A DNA stretch of 64,000 bases, taken from Parazoarcus communis SWub3 = DSM 12120. Its GTDB lineage: Bacteria > Pseudomonadota > Gammaproteobacteria > Burkholderiales > Rhodocyclaceae. Position numbers and translations under genes: made by a program. The stretch's first letter is position 1, and each line of letters begins with the position of its first letter. Location: the NCBI RefSeq assembly GCF_003226565.1, contig NZ_QKOE01000006.1, positions 124,001-188,000 on the forward strand, written 5' to 3'. Shown piece by piece: positions 29,677 through 40,434 of the stretch. Under the pieces are notes generated by a model. The model was not told the DNA's origin, ran no database searches, and saw nothing but the letters and a program-made list of their open reading frames with translations.

Positions 29677-30987
29677 TCAGTGACGTTCGGCGCGTAGCGT
29701 TGACAGCACTTCGGCCACGGTCAGAAATGAACCAAAGGCCAGAATTCTATCACCCTCGGCGGCACGATTCCGCGCTGCATCAAATGCCTTGGCAGGTGAT
29801 TCGAAACAGCTTATGTCGCCCTTGACACCCGCAGTCCGCAGACGCAGCGCAAGCTCTTCAGCGATGAGCCCACGCGGCCCTGGCAGCGTGGCAAGCAACC
29901 AGTGATCGACGCGCTCATCCAGCCGCATGACCACGCCTTCGACATCCTTGTCGCCCAACATACCGAGCACAGCCCAGGTTTCAGGATAGAAGCCCATGCC
30001 GGAGAGATTCTCCGACAGCACCCCCGCCGCCTGTGGATTGTGTGCAACATCGAGCACCACCGCCGGTTTGCCAGGCAGCACCTGAAAACGCCCCGGCACA
30101 TCGACCAGCATCAAACCCTGCCGGATCGACTGCATCGACACCGGGATTCGATCCCTGAGTGCATCCAGTGCAGTCATGACCGCTGCCGCGTTCAACAACT
30201 GATTGGCACCGCGCAGTGCCGGATAAGCCAGACCACCGCGTTTGACCAGACTGCCGCTGGCAGGCGTTGCCGCATAACGCCAGTAACCCCATTGCTGCCG
30301 ATCACCGCCAAAACCAAAGTCACGACCACTGACCCACAATTGCGCGCCAATCGCGGCAGCATGATCCAGCAAGGACGCTGGCGGCTGGGGATCACCGCAA
30401 ACCGCCGGGCGTCCGGAACGGAAAATACCGGCTTTCTCGAAGCCAATGGCCTCCCGGGTGTCACCAAGGTAATCCATGTGGTCCATCGCCACCCCGGTGA
30501 CGATGGCACAGTCGGAGTCAAACACATTGACCGCGTCGAGCCTTCCACCGAGGCCGACCTCAAGGATGATGACGTCCAACCCCGCCCGGCAGAACACCGC
30601 CCAGGCCGCCAGCGTACCGTGCTCGAAATAAGTCAGCGGGGTCTCTCCCCTGGCACCCTCCACCGCGGCAAATCCATCGGCCAGTACCTCATCGTCCGCC
30701 TCCTTGCCGCCGAGCCGAACGCGCTCGTTATAGCGCAGCAGGTGCGGCGAGGTGTAGCAGCCGACTCGGTAGCCTTCTGCCAGCAGGATGGCCTCGAGCA
30801 TGGCACAAGTCGAACCCTTGCCATTGGTTCCGCCAACGGTGATCACGACGGCGTCGGTGGAAAACCCGCAACGTGCCGCGACCTCAGCCACACGCTCAAG
30901 TCCGAGCTCGACCTTTTGTCCATGGCGCGCTTCCAGCAAATCCAGCCAGCCTTGAAGGCTCGCTGGCTGCGCAGTCTCACACTTCAT
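29677..30987 (-). CDS. folC: bifunctional folylpolyglutamate synthase / dihydrofolate synthase
   Basis: A 436-residue Mur-ligase-family enzyme that joins Glu to dihydropteroate and lengthens folate polyglutamates. It has the ATP loop VVITVGGTNGKGSTCAMLE (near residues 47-65), TSPHLLRYNERVRLGG, EVGLGGRLDAVNV and the C-domain DVAHNPQAAGVL. The start MKCETAQPASLQGW at 30987 is only 4 bases after the accD stop. The position accD-folC-dedD is conserved. Confidence 0.94.
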   Translation of the reverse strand: MKCETAQPASLQGWLDLLEARHGQKVELGLERVAEVAARCGFSTDAVVITVGGTNGKGSTCAMLEAILLAEGYRVGCYTSPHLLRYNERVRLGGKEADDEVLADGFAAVEGARGETPLTYFEHGTLAAWAVFCRAGLDVIILEVGLGGRLDAVNVFDSDCAIVTGVAMDHMDYLGDTREAIGFEKAGIFRSGRPAVCGDPQPPASLLDHAAAIGAQLWVSGRDFGFGGDRQQWGYWRYAATPASGSLVKRGGLAYPALRGANQLLNAAAVMTALDALRDRIPVSMQSIRQGLMLVDVPGRFQVLPGKPAVVLDVAHNPQAAGVLSENLSGMGFYPETWAVLGMLGDKDVEGVVMRLDERVDHWLLATLPGPRGLIAEELALRLRTAGVKGDISCFESPAKAFDAARNRAAEGDRILAFGSFLTVAEVLSTLRAERH

Positions 30988-30991
30988 CGAC

Positions 30992-31864
30992 TCAAGCCTT
31001 GACCGACGGTTGCCGACCGAGCAATGCCAGCACCTCGGCAACCCGTTCACGCATCTCGCGGCGATCGACGATCATGTCGATGGCGCCTTTCTCAAGCAGA
31101 AACTCGGAACGCTGGAAACCTTCAGGCAACTTCTCGCGAACCGTCTGCTCGATAACGCGCGGCCCGGCAAAACCGATCAGGGCGCCAGGCTCCGCGATGA
31201 CCACATCGCCCATGAACGCAAAGCTCGCCGAGACCCCACCCATGGTCGGGTCGGTCAGAATGGTCAGGAAAGGCAGTTTGCGCTCGGCAAGCTGGGTGAT
31301 GGCTGCAGTGGTCTTGGCCATCTGCATCAAGGAGAACAGGCCTTCCTGCATCCGGGCACCACCTGTAGCCGTGATGCAGATGAAGGGCAGACGCTGCTCA
31401 TAAGCAGCACGCGCGCCGCGAACGAAACGCTCGCCCACCACCGACCCCATGGACCCACCCAGGAACTCGAACTCAAAGCAGGCAACGACCACTGGCACCG
31501 TCAGGATCGCACCCTGCATGACCACCATCGCATCCGACTCGCCGGTGTCGGATGTCGCCGCCGAGAGGCGCTCGGGATACTTGCGCGAGTCCTTGAACTT
31601 GAGCGCATCGACCGGCAACACCTCTGCACCGATCTCGAAGCGCCCTTCAGGATCGAGCAGCAGATCCAGCCGGGTACGCGCCTTGATGCGCTGATGATGC
31701 CCGCACTTGGGGCACACGCTCATGTTGCTCTCGAGATCGGAGCGATAGAGCACCGCTTCGCAAGCCGTACACTTACTCCACAAGCCTTCTGGAATCGACT
31801 TGTTGCGCGCCGCAGCGTCGTTACGCTTGATCTTGGGCGGCAGGAGTTTCTGAAGCCAGCTCAT
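30992..31864 (-). CDS. accD: acetyl-CoA carboxylase carboxyltransferase subunit beta
   Basis: A 290-residue subunit that, with AccA, transfers carboxyl from biotin to acetyl-CoA to make malonyl-CoA. The N-terminal zinc ribbon shows CTAC and, further on, CPKCGH (four Cys within residues 32-57). The crotonase-fold body has [27 protein letters not shown] and [13 protein letters not shown]. Its start overlaps the trpA stop by 4 bases (ATGA). Confidence 0.96.
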   Translation of the reverse strand: MSWLQKLLPPKIKRNDAAARNKSIPEGLWSKCTACEAVLYRSDLESNMSVCPKCGHHQRIKARTRLDLLLDPEGRFEIGAEVLPVDALKFKDSRKYPERLSAATSDTGESDAMVVMQGAILTVPVVVACFEFEFLGGSMGSVVGERFVRGARAAYEQRLPFICITATGGARMQEGLFSLMQMAKTTAAITQLAERKLPFLTILTDPTMGGVSASFAFMGDVVIAEPGALIGFAGPRVIEQTVREKLPEGFQRSEFLLEKGAIDMIVDRREMRERVAEVLALLGRQPSVKA

Positions 31865-32676
31865 TGTGCGCCTCCTGCGGGCTGATCGAGCGCGGCGCGG
31901 ATACCACGAATGAAGCCCTCGACATTGGCGACGACCGCCTCTCGCGGGCTACGCTCGATTTCCTCGATGATTCGACTGCCGATCACGACGGCATCGGCGA
32001 CCGCACCGATACGACGCGCGCTTTCGGCGTCACGGATCCCGAATCCGACCCCGACCGGCATGCCGACCGCCTTGCGGATGACGGGAATACGCCTCGCAAC
32101 CTCGTCGAAATCGAGATGCCCCGCCCCGGTCACACCCTTTAGCGAAACGTAGTAGATATAGCCACTACCCGCCTCGGCGACATCGCGGAAACGCTGTTCG
32201 GAGGATGTCGGCGCCAGCAGGAAAATAGGATCAAGCCCGACCGACTTCACGACCGAGGCGAAGTTTGCGCACTCTTCGGGCGGATAGTCCACCACCAGCA
32301 CTCCATCAACCCCGGCCTCGCTGGCCACCGCCGCAAAGGCTTGCACGCCCATGGCTTCGATCGGATTGGCATAGCCCATGAGCACGACCGGGGTGGTCAC
32401 GTCAGTCTCGCGGAAAGTGCGTACGATCGCCAGCACCTTGCGCAGGCTCATACCGCCCGCGAGGGCTCGCTCCGAGGCACGCTGAATCGTCGGTCCGTCC
32501 GCCATCGGGTCGGAAAAGGGCACGCCCAGCTCGATGATGTCCGCGCCACCGGCGACCAGTGCGTGCATCAAGGGCACGGTCAGCTCGCCATCGGGGTCGC
32601 CCGCGGTAATGAAAGGGATCAGCGCCTTGCGGCCATCGGCCTGCAGACGCGCAAAAGTACTCTGGATTTTCGACAT
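31861..32676 (-). CDS. trpA: tryptophan synthase alpha subunit
   Basis: A 271-residue TIM-barrel lyase that cleaves indole-3-glycerol phosphate. [17 protein letters not shown] near the N-terminus, [22 protein letters not shown] with the catalytic Glu and Asp, and [14 protein letters not shown] (phosphate site) identify it. It is 45 bases downstream of trpB and overlaps accD by 4 bases. Confidence 0.96.
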   Translation of the reverse strand: MSKIQSTFARLQADGRKALIPFITAGDPDGELTVPLMHALVAGGADIIELGVPFSDPMADGPTIQRASERALAGGMSLRKVLAIVRTFRETDVTTPVVLMGYANPIEAMGVQAFAAVASEAGVDGVLVVDYPPEECANFASVVKSVGLDPIFLLAPTSSEQRFRDVAEAGSGYIYYVSLKGVTGAGHLDFDEVARRIPVIRKAVGMPVGVGFGIRDAESARRIGAVADAVVIGSRIIEEIERSPREAVVANVEGFIRGIRAALDQPAGGAQ

Positions 32677-32721
32677 AGTGGAATCCCGCGATGCGGGCCG
32701 TCGGCGACGACCCGCTGCAGC

Positions 32722-33933
32722 TTAGAACTGGATGCCCGAACGCTCGGCGACAGTATGCATGTCCTTGTCGCCCCGACCGGACAGATTCACCAGCAGGACA
32801 CGATCCTTGGGCAGAGTCGGTGCCAGCTTGGCTGCGTAGGCCAGCGCATGCGATGACTCGAGCGCCGGAATGATGCCTTCGAAACGACACAGGTCATGAA
32901 AGGCCTTGAGCGCCTCTTCGTCAGTAATGCCGACATATTCGGCACGCCCGGAATCCTTGAGCAGCGCATGCTCCGGACCGACTCCGGGGTAATCCAGGCC
33001 AGCCGAGATCGAATGCGTTTCGGTGATCTGGCCGTCCTCGTTCTGCAGCAGATACGTGCGATTACCGTGGAGCACACCCGGAACACCCGCACTGAGCGAA
33101 GCAGCATGGCGGCCGGTCTCGATACCATCGCCTGCGGCCTCCACACCGATCAACTGGACACCGTCGACGCCGATATAAGGATGGAAGATTCCGATCGCGT
33201 TCGAACCGCCTCCCACGCAGGCAATCACGTAGTCTGGCTGACGCCCAGCCATTTCCGGCATCTGTACCAGGCACTCCTTGCCGATCACGGTCTGAAAATC
33301 GCGCACCATCATCGGATACGGGTGTGGTCCGGCAACCGTGCCAATGATATAAAAAGTGTTGCCAACATTGGTCACCCAGTCACGCATGGCTTCATTGAGG
33401 GCATCCTTCAAGGTCTTGGAGCCAGACTCAACCGGCACCACCGTCGCCCCCAGCAACTTCATGCGGTAGACGTTGGCTGCCTGGCGCTTGACGTCCTCTG
33501 CGCCCATGTACACCACGCATTCCATCCCGTAGCGCGCAGCCACGGTCGCAGTCGCCACCCCGTGCTGCCCGGCACCGGTCTCGGCGATCACCCGCGGCTT
33601 GCCCATCCGCCGAGCTACCAGCGCCTGACCGATGCAGTTGTTAACCTTGTGCGCACCAGTGTGGTTCAGATCCTCTCGCTTCAGATAGATCTGCGCACCA
33701 CCCAGCAGGTTCGACCACCGTTTGGCATGATAGATCGGGCTGGGGCGACCGACATAATGCTTGAGTTCGTACTCGAACTCGGCCACGAAGGCGGGATCCG
33801 CCATACACTCGGCGTAGGCCGTACGCAACTCATCAAGCGCCGGAATCAGCGTTTCAGCGACGAAAATCCCGCCGTACGGGCCGAAATGCCCACGATCATC
33901 CGGAAACTGGTACTGCATGTCAGCCATCTGCAT
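32722..33933 (-). CDS. trpB: tryptophan synthase beta subunit
   Basis: About 403 residues; a PLP enzyme joining indole and serine. It has [10 protein letters not shown], the Schiff-base lysine in [26 protein letters not shown], and [16 protein letters not shown]. Three in-frame ATGs lie close together (33933, 33927, 33918). The first has GGAG six bases upstream and is used here, overlapping trpF by 14 bases; [10 protein letters not shown] at 33918 is the alternative. The order trpF-trpB-trpA is usual. Confidence 0.96.
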   Translation of the reverse strand: MQMADMQYQFPDDRGHFGPYGGIFVAETLIPALDELRTAYAECMADPAFVAEFEYELKHYVGRPSPIYHAKRWSNLLGGAQIYLKREDLNHTGAHKVNNCIGQALVARRMGKPRVIAETGAGQHGVATATVAARYGMECVVYMGAEDVKRQAANVYRMKLLGATVVPVESGSKTLKDALNEAMRDWVTNVGNTFYIIGTVAGPHPYPMMVRDFQTVIGKECLVQMPEMAGRQPDYVIACVGGGSNAIGIFHPYIGVDGVQLIGVEAAGDGIETGRHAASLSAGVPGVLHGNRTYLLQNEDGQITETHSISAGLDYPGVGPEHALLKDSGRAEYVGITDEEALKAFHDLCRFEGIIPALESSHALAYAAKLAPTLPKDRVLLVNLSGRGDKDMHTVAERSGIQF

Positions 33934-34543
33934 CTCGAACTCCGGCAATAAACGCAGCCACCTTGGCCGCATCCTTGATTCCCTTGGCCGACTCCACGCC
34001 GCTGGAGACATCAACCGCAAAAGGGCGAATCCGTCTAACGGCTTCGCCCACATTATCGGGGTCGAGCCCCCCGGACAGCACCAGGGGCCGCGACAATCCA
34101 TCAGGAATCAGGGACCAATCGAAAGTCTTGCCACCCCCACCGTATCCGTCCACAAAGGCATCGAGCAAGATACCCCGCGCACCGGGATGGCGAAACGCGA
34201 ATTCTACCAGATCGATCCCGGGACGCACTCGTGCAGCCTTGATCCAGGGGCGACCATACTGTGCACACTCTACCTCGGACTCATCCCCATGAAACTGCAG
34301 TAGCTGCAACGGCACCTGCTGCAAGGCTTGCTGAACGAAGGCGGGTGCCGGATTCACGAACAAGCCGACGGCCGAAACAAAAGGCGGAAGTTCGGCCGCC
34401 AGCGCAGCCGCCTGATCGAACCCGACATTACGCGGACTGGGCGGATAGAACACGAAACCGATCGCATCGGCACCGGCCATGACCGCCGCGCGGACATCCT
34501 GCGGCCGGGTCAGGCCACAGATCTTGATTCGGGTACGTGACAT
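33920..34543 (-). CDS. trpF: phosphoribosylanthranilate isomerase
   Basis: A 207-residue TIM-barrel isomerase of tryptophan synthesis. [18 protein letters not shown] opens it with the catalytic Cys; [23 protein letters not shown] and [15 protein letters not shown] are family motifs. The catalytic Asp is in [11 protein letters not shown]. It starts immediately after the truA stop with no gap. Confidence 0.96.
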   Translation of the reverse strand: MSRTRIKICGLTRPQDVRAAVMAGADAIGFVFYPPSPRNVGFDQAAALAAELPPFVSAVGLFVNPAPAFVQQALQQVPLQLLQFHGDESEVECAQYGRPWIKAARVRPGIDLVEFAFRHPGARGILLDAFVDGYGGGGKTFDWSLIPDGLSRPLVLSGGLDPDNVGEAVRRIRPFAVDVSSGVESAKGIKDAAKVAAFIAGVRDADG

Positions 34544-35350
34544 TCAGAGTAGTGGAAGCTGAGGCAGCGCGATGATACGCCCATCGCCGGGCAGCGACCA
34601 GTTTGGTGGATAGCTGACACCGCAGAGATACAGCCCGGCAGGCTCGAAGGTTGGCGCCGCCCGCACCCGGTCACGCGTCTGCAGCAACGCCTCTATCCAC
34701 GCCGGCGGGTAATGTCCCTTACCCACATACACCAGGGCACCAACCAGATTGCGCACCATATGGTGGAGGAAGGCGCTAGCCCGGAAATCGAAGGCGATGT
34801 ACTGCCCCACACGTGTCACCCTGGCATCGCGCATCACCTTGATGGGCGACTTGGCCTGGCAGGCAGCTGCACGGAAGGCAGAAAAGTCATGCGTGCCGAT
34901 CAAGCGCGTGGCGGCATCCGCCATCAAGGTTTCATCGAGCGGAACGTGAAACCAGCCGACTTTACCCGCCAGTATCGCAGGGCGAGTGGGCGAATTGAAC
35001 AGGATGTAGCGATATGTCCGCTCATAAGCAAGAAAACGGGCATGAAACGTCTCATCCACCTCGCGCGCCCAACGCACCACAACCGAGGGCGGCAAATGGG
35101 TATTGACACCACGCACCCAGGCAGACATGGGGCGCACTGCTGTGGTATCGAAATGGGTCACCTGCGCGGTGGCATGTACACCGGTATCCGTCCGCCCGGC
35201 AACCTGCGTCTTGACCCGCTCGCCTGCAATCGACGAGACAGCGCGCTCAAGCACGTCCTGTACGGTCCGGCCATGGCGCTGCGCCTGCCAGCCCTCGAAC
35301 ATATCTCCAGCATACTCGACACCCAGCACAATCCTTACCACGCCCACCAC
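34544..35350 (-). CDS. truA: tRNA pseudouridine(38-40) synthase
   Basis: About 268 residues. RIVLGVEYAGDMFEGWQ and the catalytic Asp in AGRTDTGVHATAQVTHF (near residue 53) mark TruA; FLHHMVRNLVGALVYVGKG is the C-domain motif. It modifies U38-40 in the anticodon arm. The start is GTG, either 35350 (16-base overlap with the upstream membrane gene) or 35341; there is no ATG before the conserved region. The trpF gene follows without a gap. Confidence 0.94.
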   Translation of the reverse strand: MVGVVRIVLGVEYAGDMFEGWQAQRHGRTVQDVLERAVSSIAGERVKTQVAGRTDTGVHATAQVTHFDTTAVRPMSAWVRGVNTHLPPSVVVRWAREVDETFHARFLAYERTYRYILFNSPTRPAILAGKVGWFHVPLDETLMADAATRLIGTHDFSAFRAAACQAKSPIKVMRDARVTRVGQYIAFDFRASAFLHHMVRNLVGALVYVGKGHYPPAWIEALLQTRDRVRAAPTFEPAGLYLCGVSYPPNWSLPGDGRIIALPQLPLL

Positions 35351-35928
35351 CCTATCACGGCTATAAGCCCTGCCAACACCAAACCATCACGCCACCCCAT
35401 GTATTCGTGCGACAGATGCACCGGCGCCTGCAACTCCCCCTCCTCCATCAACCAGGTACGCCAGTCATGCCGCCCGCCACGTGCATCATCCACATAGCGC
35501 AATACCAGCATCAGGCGCAGCGCCAGTCTCTCGGTCGGCAAACCGGAAAACCGCAGGGGACGGAAAAGCGCATGCAACCCGCTCACCAGACGGTCTGTCG
35601 GCAAGTGCTGCAGCAACATCGCCACGCAGCACATCACCACCAGCAAGCGCGCACTGTGCGTCAGGGCCAGGCCCACCCCTTCGCGAGTCGGGCTGAGCGA
35701 GGGCCAAGCGGCAAGCAAGGCCTCTCCCGGCGTAAACCAGGCAAACAGCAGGATGATCGCCAGAAAAAGTACCCGAACTCGTCGTATCAACCTGCCGATC
35801 CGGACCCGGGCCGCCACGAGGGCGAGCAGCAGCGCCGCAACTGTCAGCAAAAGCAGCGCACGCCCATCCAGAAGCTGGACCGAGGCAACCCCGCACCCCC
35901 ACAAGAACAGAATCAGGCCCGCATGCAT
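35335..35928 (-). CDS. EcfT/CbiQ-like membrane protein
   Basis: A 197-residue membrane protein with about five hydrophobic segments (LILFLWGCGVASVQLL; LLLLTVAALLLALVAA; VRVLFLAIILLFAWF; SARLLVVMCCVAMLLQHL; VLAGLIAVIGWWAW). The PTERLALRLMLVLRYVDDARGG stretch resembles the cytosolic loop of energy-coupling-factor T components, which carries an A-R-G motif. No EcfA ATPase or S component is adjacent, so it is a lone copy and its substrate is unknown. The ATG at 35928 lies directly after the U-tract of the fimV terminator, so expression would need read-through or its own start. It overlaps truA by 16 bases. Confidence 0.6.
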   Translation of the reverse strand: MHAGLILFLWGCGVASVQLLDGRALLLLTVAALLLALVAARVRIGRLIRRVRVLFLAIILLFAWFTPGEALLAAWPSLSPTREGVGLALTHSARLLVVMCCVAMLLQHLPTDRLVSGLHALFRPLRFSGLPTERLALRLMLVLRYVDDARGGRHDWRTWLMEEGELQAPVHLSHEYMGWRDGLVLAGLIAVIGWWAW

Positions 35929-35929
35929 G

Positions 35930-35974
35930 AAAAAAGTAAAACGCCATCGCCGGACAACAGTCCGGCGATGGCGT
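35930..35974 (-). terminator. intrinsic terminator after fimV
   Basis: A perfect 15-base inverted repeat with a 4-base loop: arms 35941-35955 (ACGCCATCGCCGGAC) and 35960-35974. It is followed in the minus direction by a TTTACTTTTTT tract. It lies 12 bases after the fimV stop and immediately before the start of the EcfT-like gene. Confidence 0.9.
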
Positions 35975-35986
35975 CTGAACGAAACC

Positions 35987-38938
35987 TCAACCCAGTTTTT
36001 CGATCAATGCGCGCGCTGCCTCCTGTTGCGCAGGCGCACCTTCGGCGAGCACTTCCTGCAACAGTTCCAGTGCCCCTTCCTTGTCCCCCATCTCGTCATA
36101 GGCCCTCGCCAACTCAAGCTTGGTCTCGACTTCACTGTCGAGCGGCGCATCGTTTGCCGTAGTCAGGGCAGGCTCGGAAACGGGAGTTGTGCCAGACTCT
36201 GCAACGTCCTCGGATGGCTCGAGGTCAAGATCGAAACTGGTCAGATCCAGCCCTGCCGGCTGCGCTGCCGCAGGCGCGTCGACCGTTGGCGATTCGAGAT
36301 CAAAATCGAAATCGAGCAGACTGTTATCAAAGCTGGTCTTCTCCAGATCCACGACAGCATCATCCTCTGCAGCCAGATCTTCAGCCTGAATGACTGTTGC
36401 ACTCATGTCGAAGGCCGGCTTGTCATCGTCTCCGCCGAGGGACGGCAGATCGAACTCAAGTGCCGGCACCTCAGTGGGCGTCGGAGCAGATGCAACTGCG
36501 AAGCTCGCGGTCGTATCAAGCTCCTGGACCGCGGGTGCCTCATCCAGCGTGACCTCGTCTCCGCCAAGATCAAAATCCAGCCCCGAGTCCGACATCACGT
36601 CCTTGGCGGCAGCCACCTCCTGCGCCAGTTCGCCACCTGCCACATCGGAAGCCGGCTCAGGTGAGACCTCGACCGGCGATTCGTCCAGTCCAAGATCGAA
36701 ATCAATCGTTCCGGTCTGCTCCAGCGAATGATCCTCAGTTGCCAGATCGAAGGCTTGTGAAGGATCACGCCCTGCATCGAGCTGAGCCTCGATCTGCTCG
36801 ACCTCGGCCGCTGCCTGTCCCAACTCACCGGGCATGGTCCAGGTATCCTTGAACTGCGAAGGACTTGGCTCGATTCCACCCGTCGTGGTGAAGTCAAGAC
36901 TGGACAGCGCCGGCCCAGACTCCTCGCCAGCCTCGTCCTCGACCAATGTCGCTGCCGACGCCGCCCCTGCAGCGGAAACCACCGTCGCTGCAACGGCCGC
37001 AAGCGGCACTCCACCCGGCGGCAACTCGGTCTTCGGCGCCACCGAACGCTCGGCCTCGACCGGTGCTGCGCTATAAAGCGGATTGTCAGGGTCAAGCTTG
37101 CGTCCCATTGCGGCCGCCTTGTCCCAATCGCTGCCCTGCCCGCCTGTTCTGGCATAGAGTTCGGTAGCGGTCGTCTCGAATGGCTTCAGATGCTGACGCT
37201 GGGCGTGGATTTCCAGCAACTTCAAATAGATCGCAGCCCGGTTCGGATCGGCCTTCAAGGCATCCTCGAGAATCTCCTCGGCCTGGGCGTCACGGCCGTA
37301 AGCCATGTAGACGTCCGCTTCCGCCACCGGATCAACCCCTTCATCGGCATCGATCGCCGACAGTCCGGACTGGCTGAAATCTGTCTGAAGGATGCTGCTG
37401 TTGCCGGTATCGACGCTCTGCCCACCCGTTGCGCCGAAAACGGCACTTGTATCAGGCGGGAACTCGCTCATCAGGGCCGAGCTATCCAACTGCTGCGCAG
37501 CCTGCTTGCGTTGGCGTGCGCGATACAGCGCAAACGCAATCAACAAGGCCAGCACACCTCCACCAGCGCCCAGCATCGCAGGATCCGCCGACAAGGACGA
37601 AAGGAAGTCCGGATCAGGTTCCGGTTCCGGCTGCGGAGCGACTTGAGGCCGCGGCTGTGGTTTCGGCGGCTCAGCCACCGGAGCAGCAGGCTGCGCTGGC
37701 GCAGGCTCAACCACGACGGGTGGGGTTGCATCCGCCGCAGGCGGTGTGGACTCGGCTGCAGGCGGAGTGGGAACCGCCGCAGGCGGCACCTCGGCAGCAA
37801 GCGGCGCGGCGGGAGGCGGAGCCTGCACTGCCGGGGGCTCAAGCGTTACGGGCGCGCCTTGCTGCTGCAGCTGAGCCAAGGACTGATTACGCAACTCGAG
37901 CAGCTTCTGCAACTCACGAATACTGGTCTCAAGCTGCGCAAGACGGGCGTTGGCTTCTTCCAACCCTTTCTCACGCGCAATCAACTCCTCCTCAAGCGCC
38001 TGCAAACGACCCGTGGCACCCACGTCACCCGATGCATCGGGCGTCGGCTGGGTTTTGGAGACCTGCAGACGATCGCTGGTCTCAGCACGCTCGGCGGCGT
38101 CATCCACCCGCGGCACGATCGTCCCGGCGCTTGCCTGGGCAGCCGGCGCCGGTTCAGCGGCACGCGTGCTGACGGCCCCCGCAAGGCGCTGGCGATAGGC
38201 TTCGAAATCTGCCGCCTGAGCCAGGATCTCCTTGCGCGCTTCGGCCGGCGAAGTCTGACGGGCGACCTCCGCGGAGGGCACCGACAACACAGCCCCTGCG
38301 CGCAGACGATTGATGTTCTCTCCGTCAAACGCCGACGGGTTGGCCCGGAACAGCGCAACCAGCATCTGATCGAGACTCGTGCCTTCGTGCCGGTTCTGCT
38401 CGGCAATACGGCGTAGCGTGTCACCCCGCTGAACGGTGTACCGGTCGGCAACCGGGCGTGGCGCGGTCGCAACGGCCGGTGCTGACGGTGGACGCGCGAT
38501 TGCAGGCGAAGGAGAAACCGGAGCGGCAACCGGCTTGGGCGGCGCAATATCAACCGGATCAAGCAGGAAGGTGTATTCGCGAGACAGACGGCCCGACTCC
38601 CAGTTCAACTCGATGAGCAAGCCCACGAACGGCTCGCTGATCGGCCGGTCACTGGTGAGCCTCACCACCGGGCGCGAGCCTTGTTGGTCGACGGATACCC
38701 GGATGCCTGTCATGAAACCGGGGTAAGGAATATTGGCCTGACGGAACGCGTCCGGCGGCGCAATCCGCGCCGTGATCGACTGCAACTCCTGCGGCGTCGC
38801 GCTCAGTTGTATCTCGGCGCGCAGCGGCTGCCCCAAGCCACTGAAAACATTGATCTGCCCAAGCCCGGCCGCGAAACCTCCGAGCGGATAGGAGGCGATC
38901 GCAGCTGCGATCAGGGATGCCCTTAGCGACGTTTTCAT
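35987..38938 (-). CDS. fimV: FimV/HubP family polar peptidoglycan-binding protein
   Basis: A 983-residue protein of the FimV/HubP family, which organises the cell pole and supports type IV pili. Order: signal peptide (KTSLRASLIAAAIASYPLGG); the FimV N-domain beginning GLGQINVFSGLGQPLRAEI; a LysM domain near residues 165-225 (YTVQRGDTLRRIAEQN); a coiled coil near 310-355; a Pro/Ala-rich linker; one membrane helix near 466 (GGGVLALLIAFALYRARQ). A long acidic cytosolic region with D-F-D-L repeats follows, then a C-terminal TPR-like FimV domain (LELARAYDEMGDKEGALELL). The start is ATG at 38938 with GAGG six bases upstream; an in-frame TTG at 38950 is not used. Confidence 0.92.
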   Translation of the reverse strand: MKTSLRASLIAAAIASYPLGGFAAGLGQINVFSGLGQPLRAEIQLSATPQELQSITARIAPPDAFRQANIPYPGFMTGIRVSVDQQGSRPVVRLTSDRPISEPFVGLLIELNWESGRLSREYTFLLDPVDIAPPKPVAAPVSPSPAIARPPSAPAVATAPRPVADRYTVQRGDTLRRIAEQNRHEGTSLDQMLVALFRANPSAFDGENINRLRAGAVLSVPSAEVARQTSPAEARKEILAQAADFEAYRQRLAGAVSTRAAEPAPAAQASAGTIVPRVDDAAERAETSDRLQVSKTQPTPDASGDVGATGRLQALEEELIAREKGLEEANARLAQLETSIRELQKLLELRNQSLAQLQQQGAPVTLEPPAVQAPPPAAPLAAEVPPAAVPTPPAAESTPPAADATPPVVVEPAPAQPAAPVAEPPKPQPRPQVAPQPEPEPDPDFLSSLSADPAMLGAGGGVLALLIAFALYRARQRKQAAQQLDSSALMSEFPPDTSAVFGATGGQSVDTGNSSILQTDFSQSGLSAIDADEGVDPVAEADVYMAYGRDAQAEEILEDALKADPNRAAIYLKLLEIHAQRQHLKPFETTATELYARTGGQGSDWDKAAAMGRKLDPDNPLYSAAPVEAERSVAPKTELPPGGVPLAAVAATVVSAAGAASAATLVEDEAGEESGPALSSLDFTTTGGIEPSPSQFKDTWTMPGELGQAAAEVEQIEAQLDAGRDPSQAFDLATEDHSLEQTGTIDFDLGLDESPVEVSPEPASDVAGGELAQEVAAAKDVMSDSGLDFDLGGDEVTLDEAPAVQELDTTASFAVASAPTPTEVPALEFDLPSLGGDDDKPAFDMSATVIQAEDLAAEDDAVVDLEKTSFDNSLLDFDFDLESPTVDAPAAAQPAGLDLTSFDLDLEPSEDVAESGTTPVSEPALTTANDAPLDSEVETKLELARAYDEMGDKEGALELLQEVLAEGAPAQQEAARALIEKLG

Positions 38939-39276
38939 AGTTATCCTCAAACCACGCTCCCCTTTACCCGTCCAGCAAAGGACGCTACATCATGGACTTG
39001 GTTTAGCAATCTAGCATTATTTTTAACTAGCTGCACCAACTCTTTAATACTAAAGAGGAAAGGCTCCACTCACGAACGCCCTTGACAGCGCATCCGAAAC
39101 GACACTCAGGCCTGTGCCAGCACAAGCACACACAAGCCATAAACGCACCCTAAGTCATAGACCATGATTCGCAGGATGGCTGGTAAGACACTGAAAACAT
39201 GAAGGATCGGCCCTTCCCCGGAGCGCCAACCCTGCAGCGTGCCACAACACACCTGCCGCGGCACGCTGATGGCTTA
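38939..39276. other. fimV upstream region, AT-rich
   Basis: A 338-base gap between the asd stop and the fimV start with no supported gene. Positions 39000-39060 are strikingly AT-rich for this genome and contain a CTCTTTA-ATAC-TAAAGAG stem (39040-39057) and the TTTTTAACTAG block. This is the likely fimV promoter zone, although no clean -35/-10 pair stands out. Nearer asd, AGCGTGCC (39236-39243) pairs with GGCACGCT (39260-39267), a possible asd end without a T-run. Confidence 0.5.
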
Positions 39277-40410
39277 TCAGTCCTCGATGAGGATGCGCAG
39301 CATGCGGCGCAGCGGCTCTGCAGCCCCCCACAGCAACTGATCACCTACGGTAAATGCGCCCAGGTAATCGTTGCCCATCGCGAGCTTGTGCAGACGTCCG
39401 ACAGGCACCGTCAGCGTGCCGGTAACCGCCGCTGGCGTCAGCTCGCGCTCGGAAATCTCACGATCATTGGGCACAACCTTCACCCAGTCGTTGGCCGAAG
39501 CGATGATGGCGGTGACTTCGTCGAGTGGCACATCCTTCTTCAACTTGATGGTCAGCCCCTGCGAGTGACAGCGCATGGCACCAATACGGACGCACAGACC
39601 GTCGATCGGGATGCTGCCCGCGCTGCGGAAAGCCGGCTTGCCCAGGATCTTGTTGCACTCCGCGCCGCCCTTCCACTCCTCCTTGGACTGACCGTTGTCC
39701 ACCGGCACATCGATCCAGGGAATCAGGCTGCCAGCCAAGGGCGTATTGCGGAAGTTCTTCTTCGGAAAGGCATCAGAGCGGATGGTTTCGGCCACCTTGC
39801 GATCGATATCGAGGATGGCCGATGCCGGATCAGCCAGCAGATCGGCGACCGAGGCGTGAATGGTGCCCATTTGCGAAATCAGCTCACGCATGTTCTGTGC
39901 GCCAGCGCCCGAAGCCGCCTGGTAGGTCATTGCCGACACCCACTCGACCAGGTCGTGCTTGAACAGGCCACCCAGGCCCATCAGCATCAAGGACACCGTG
40001 CAATTGCCGCCGATCCAGTCCTTGCCGCCCTTGGCAAGCGCATCCTTGATCACATGCATGTTGACCGGGTCAAGAATGATCACCGCATCATCAGCCATGC
40101 GCAGCGCCGACGCCGCATCGATCCAGTGGCCATTCCAGCCGGCTGCACGCAGCTTCGGGTACACCTCCTTGGTGTAATCACCGCCCTGGCAGGTAATGAT
40201 GATCTCGCAAGCCTTGAGCGCATCAATGCTCATTGCATCCTGCAAGGGCAATGCAGCTTCCTTGCCACCGAACACCGGTGCCTTGCCCCCTGCGGCAGAG
40301 GTCGAGAAATACACCGGCTCGATATGGGCGAAGTCACCTTCATCCACCATGCGTTGCATCAGCACCGAGCCTACCATCCCACGCCAGCCAACCAGACCCA
40401 CTCGCTTCAT
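39277..40410 (-). CDS. asd: aspartate-semialdehyde dehydrogenase
   Basis: A 377-residue NADPH enzyme on the Asp-family pathway (Lys, Met, Thr, DAP). [19 protein letters not shown] is the nucleotide-binding start; the catalytic Cys is in [17 protein letters not shown] near residue 135, and [15 protein letters not shown] carries substrate-binding His. Two ATGs are adjacent at 40413 and 40410; the second has GAGG at a better distance. It follows leuB by 24 bases, the usual leuB-asd order. Confidence 0.96.
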   Translation of the reverse strand: MKRVGLVGWRGMVGSVLMQRMVDEGDFAHIEPVYFSTSAAGGKAPVFGGKEAALPLQDAMSIDALKACEIIITCQGGDYTKEVYPKLRAAGWNGHWIDAASALRMADDAVIILDPVNMHVIKDALAKGGKDWIGGNCTVSLMLMGLGGLFKHDLVEWVSAMTYQAASGAGAQNMRELISQMGTIHASVADLLADPASAILDIDRKVAETIRSDAFPKKNFRNTPLAGSLIPWIDVPVDNGQSKEEWKGGAECNKILGKPAFRSAGSIPIDGLCVRIGAMRCHSQGLTIKLKKDVPLDEVTAIIASANDWVKVVPNDREISERELTPAAVTGTLTVPVGRLHKLAMGNDYLGAFTVGDQLLWGAAEPLRRMLRILIED

Positions 40411-40434
40411 CATGTCACCTCGAATCAATGAACC

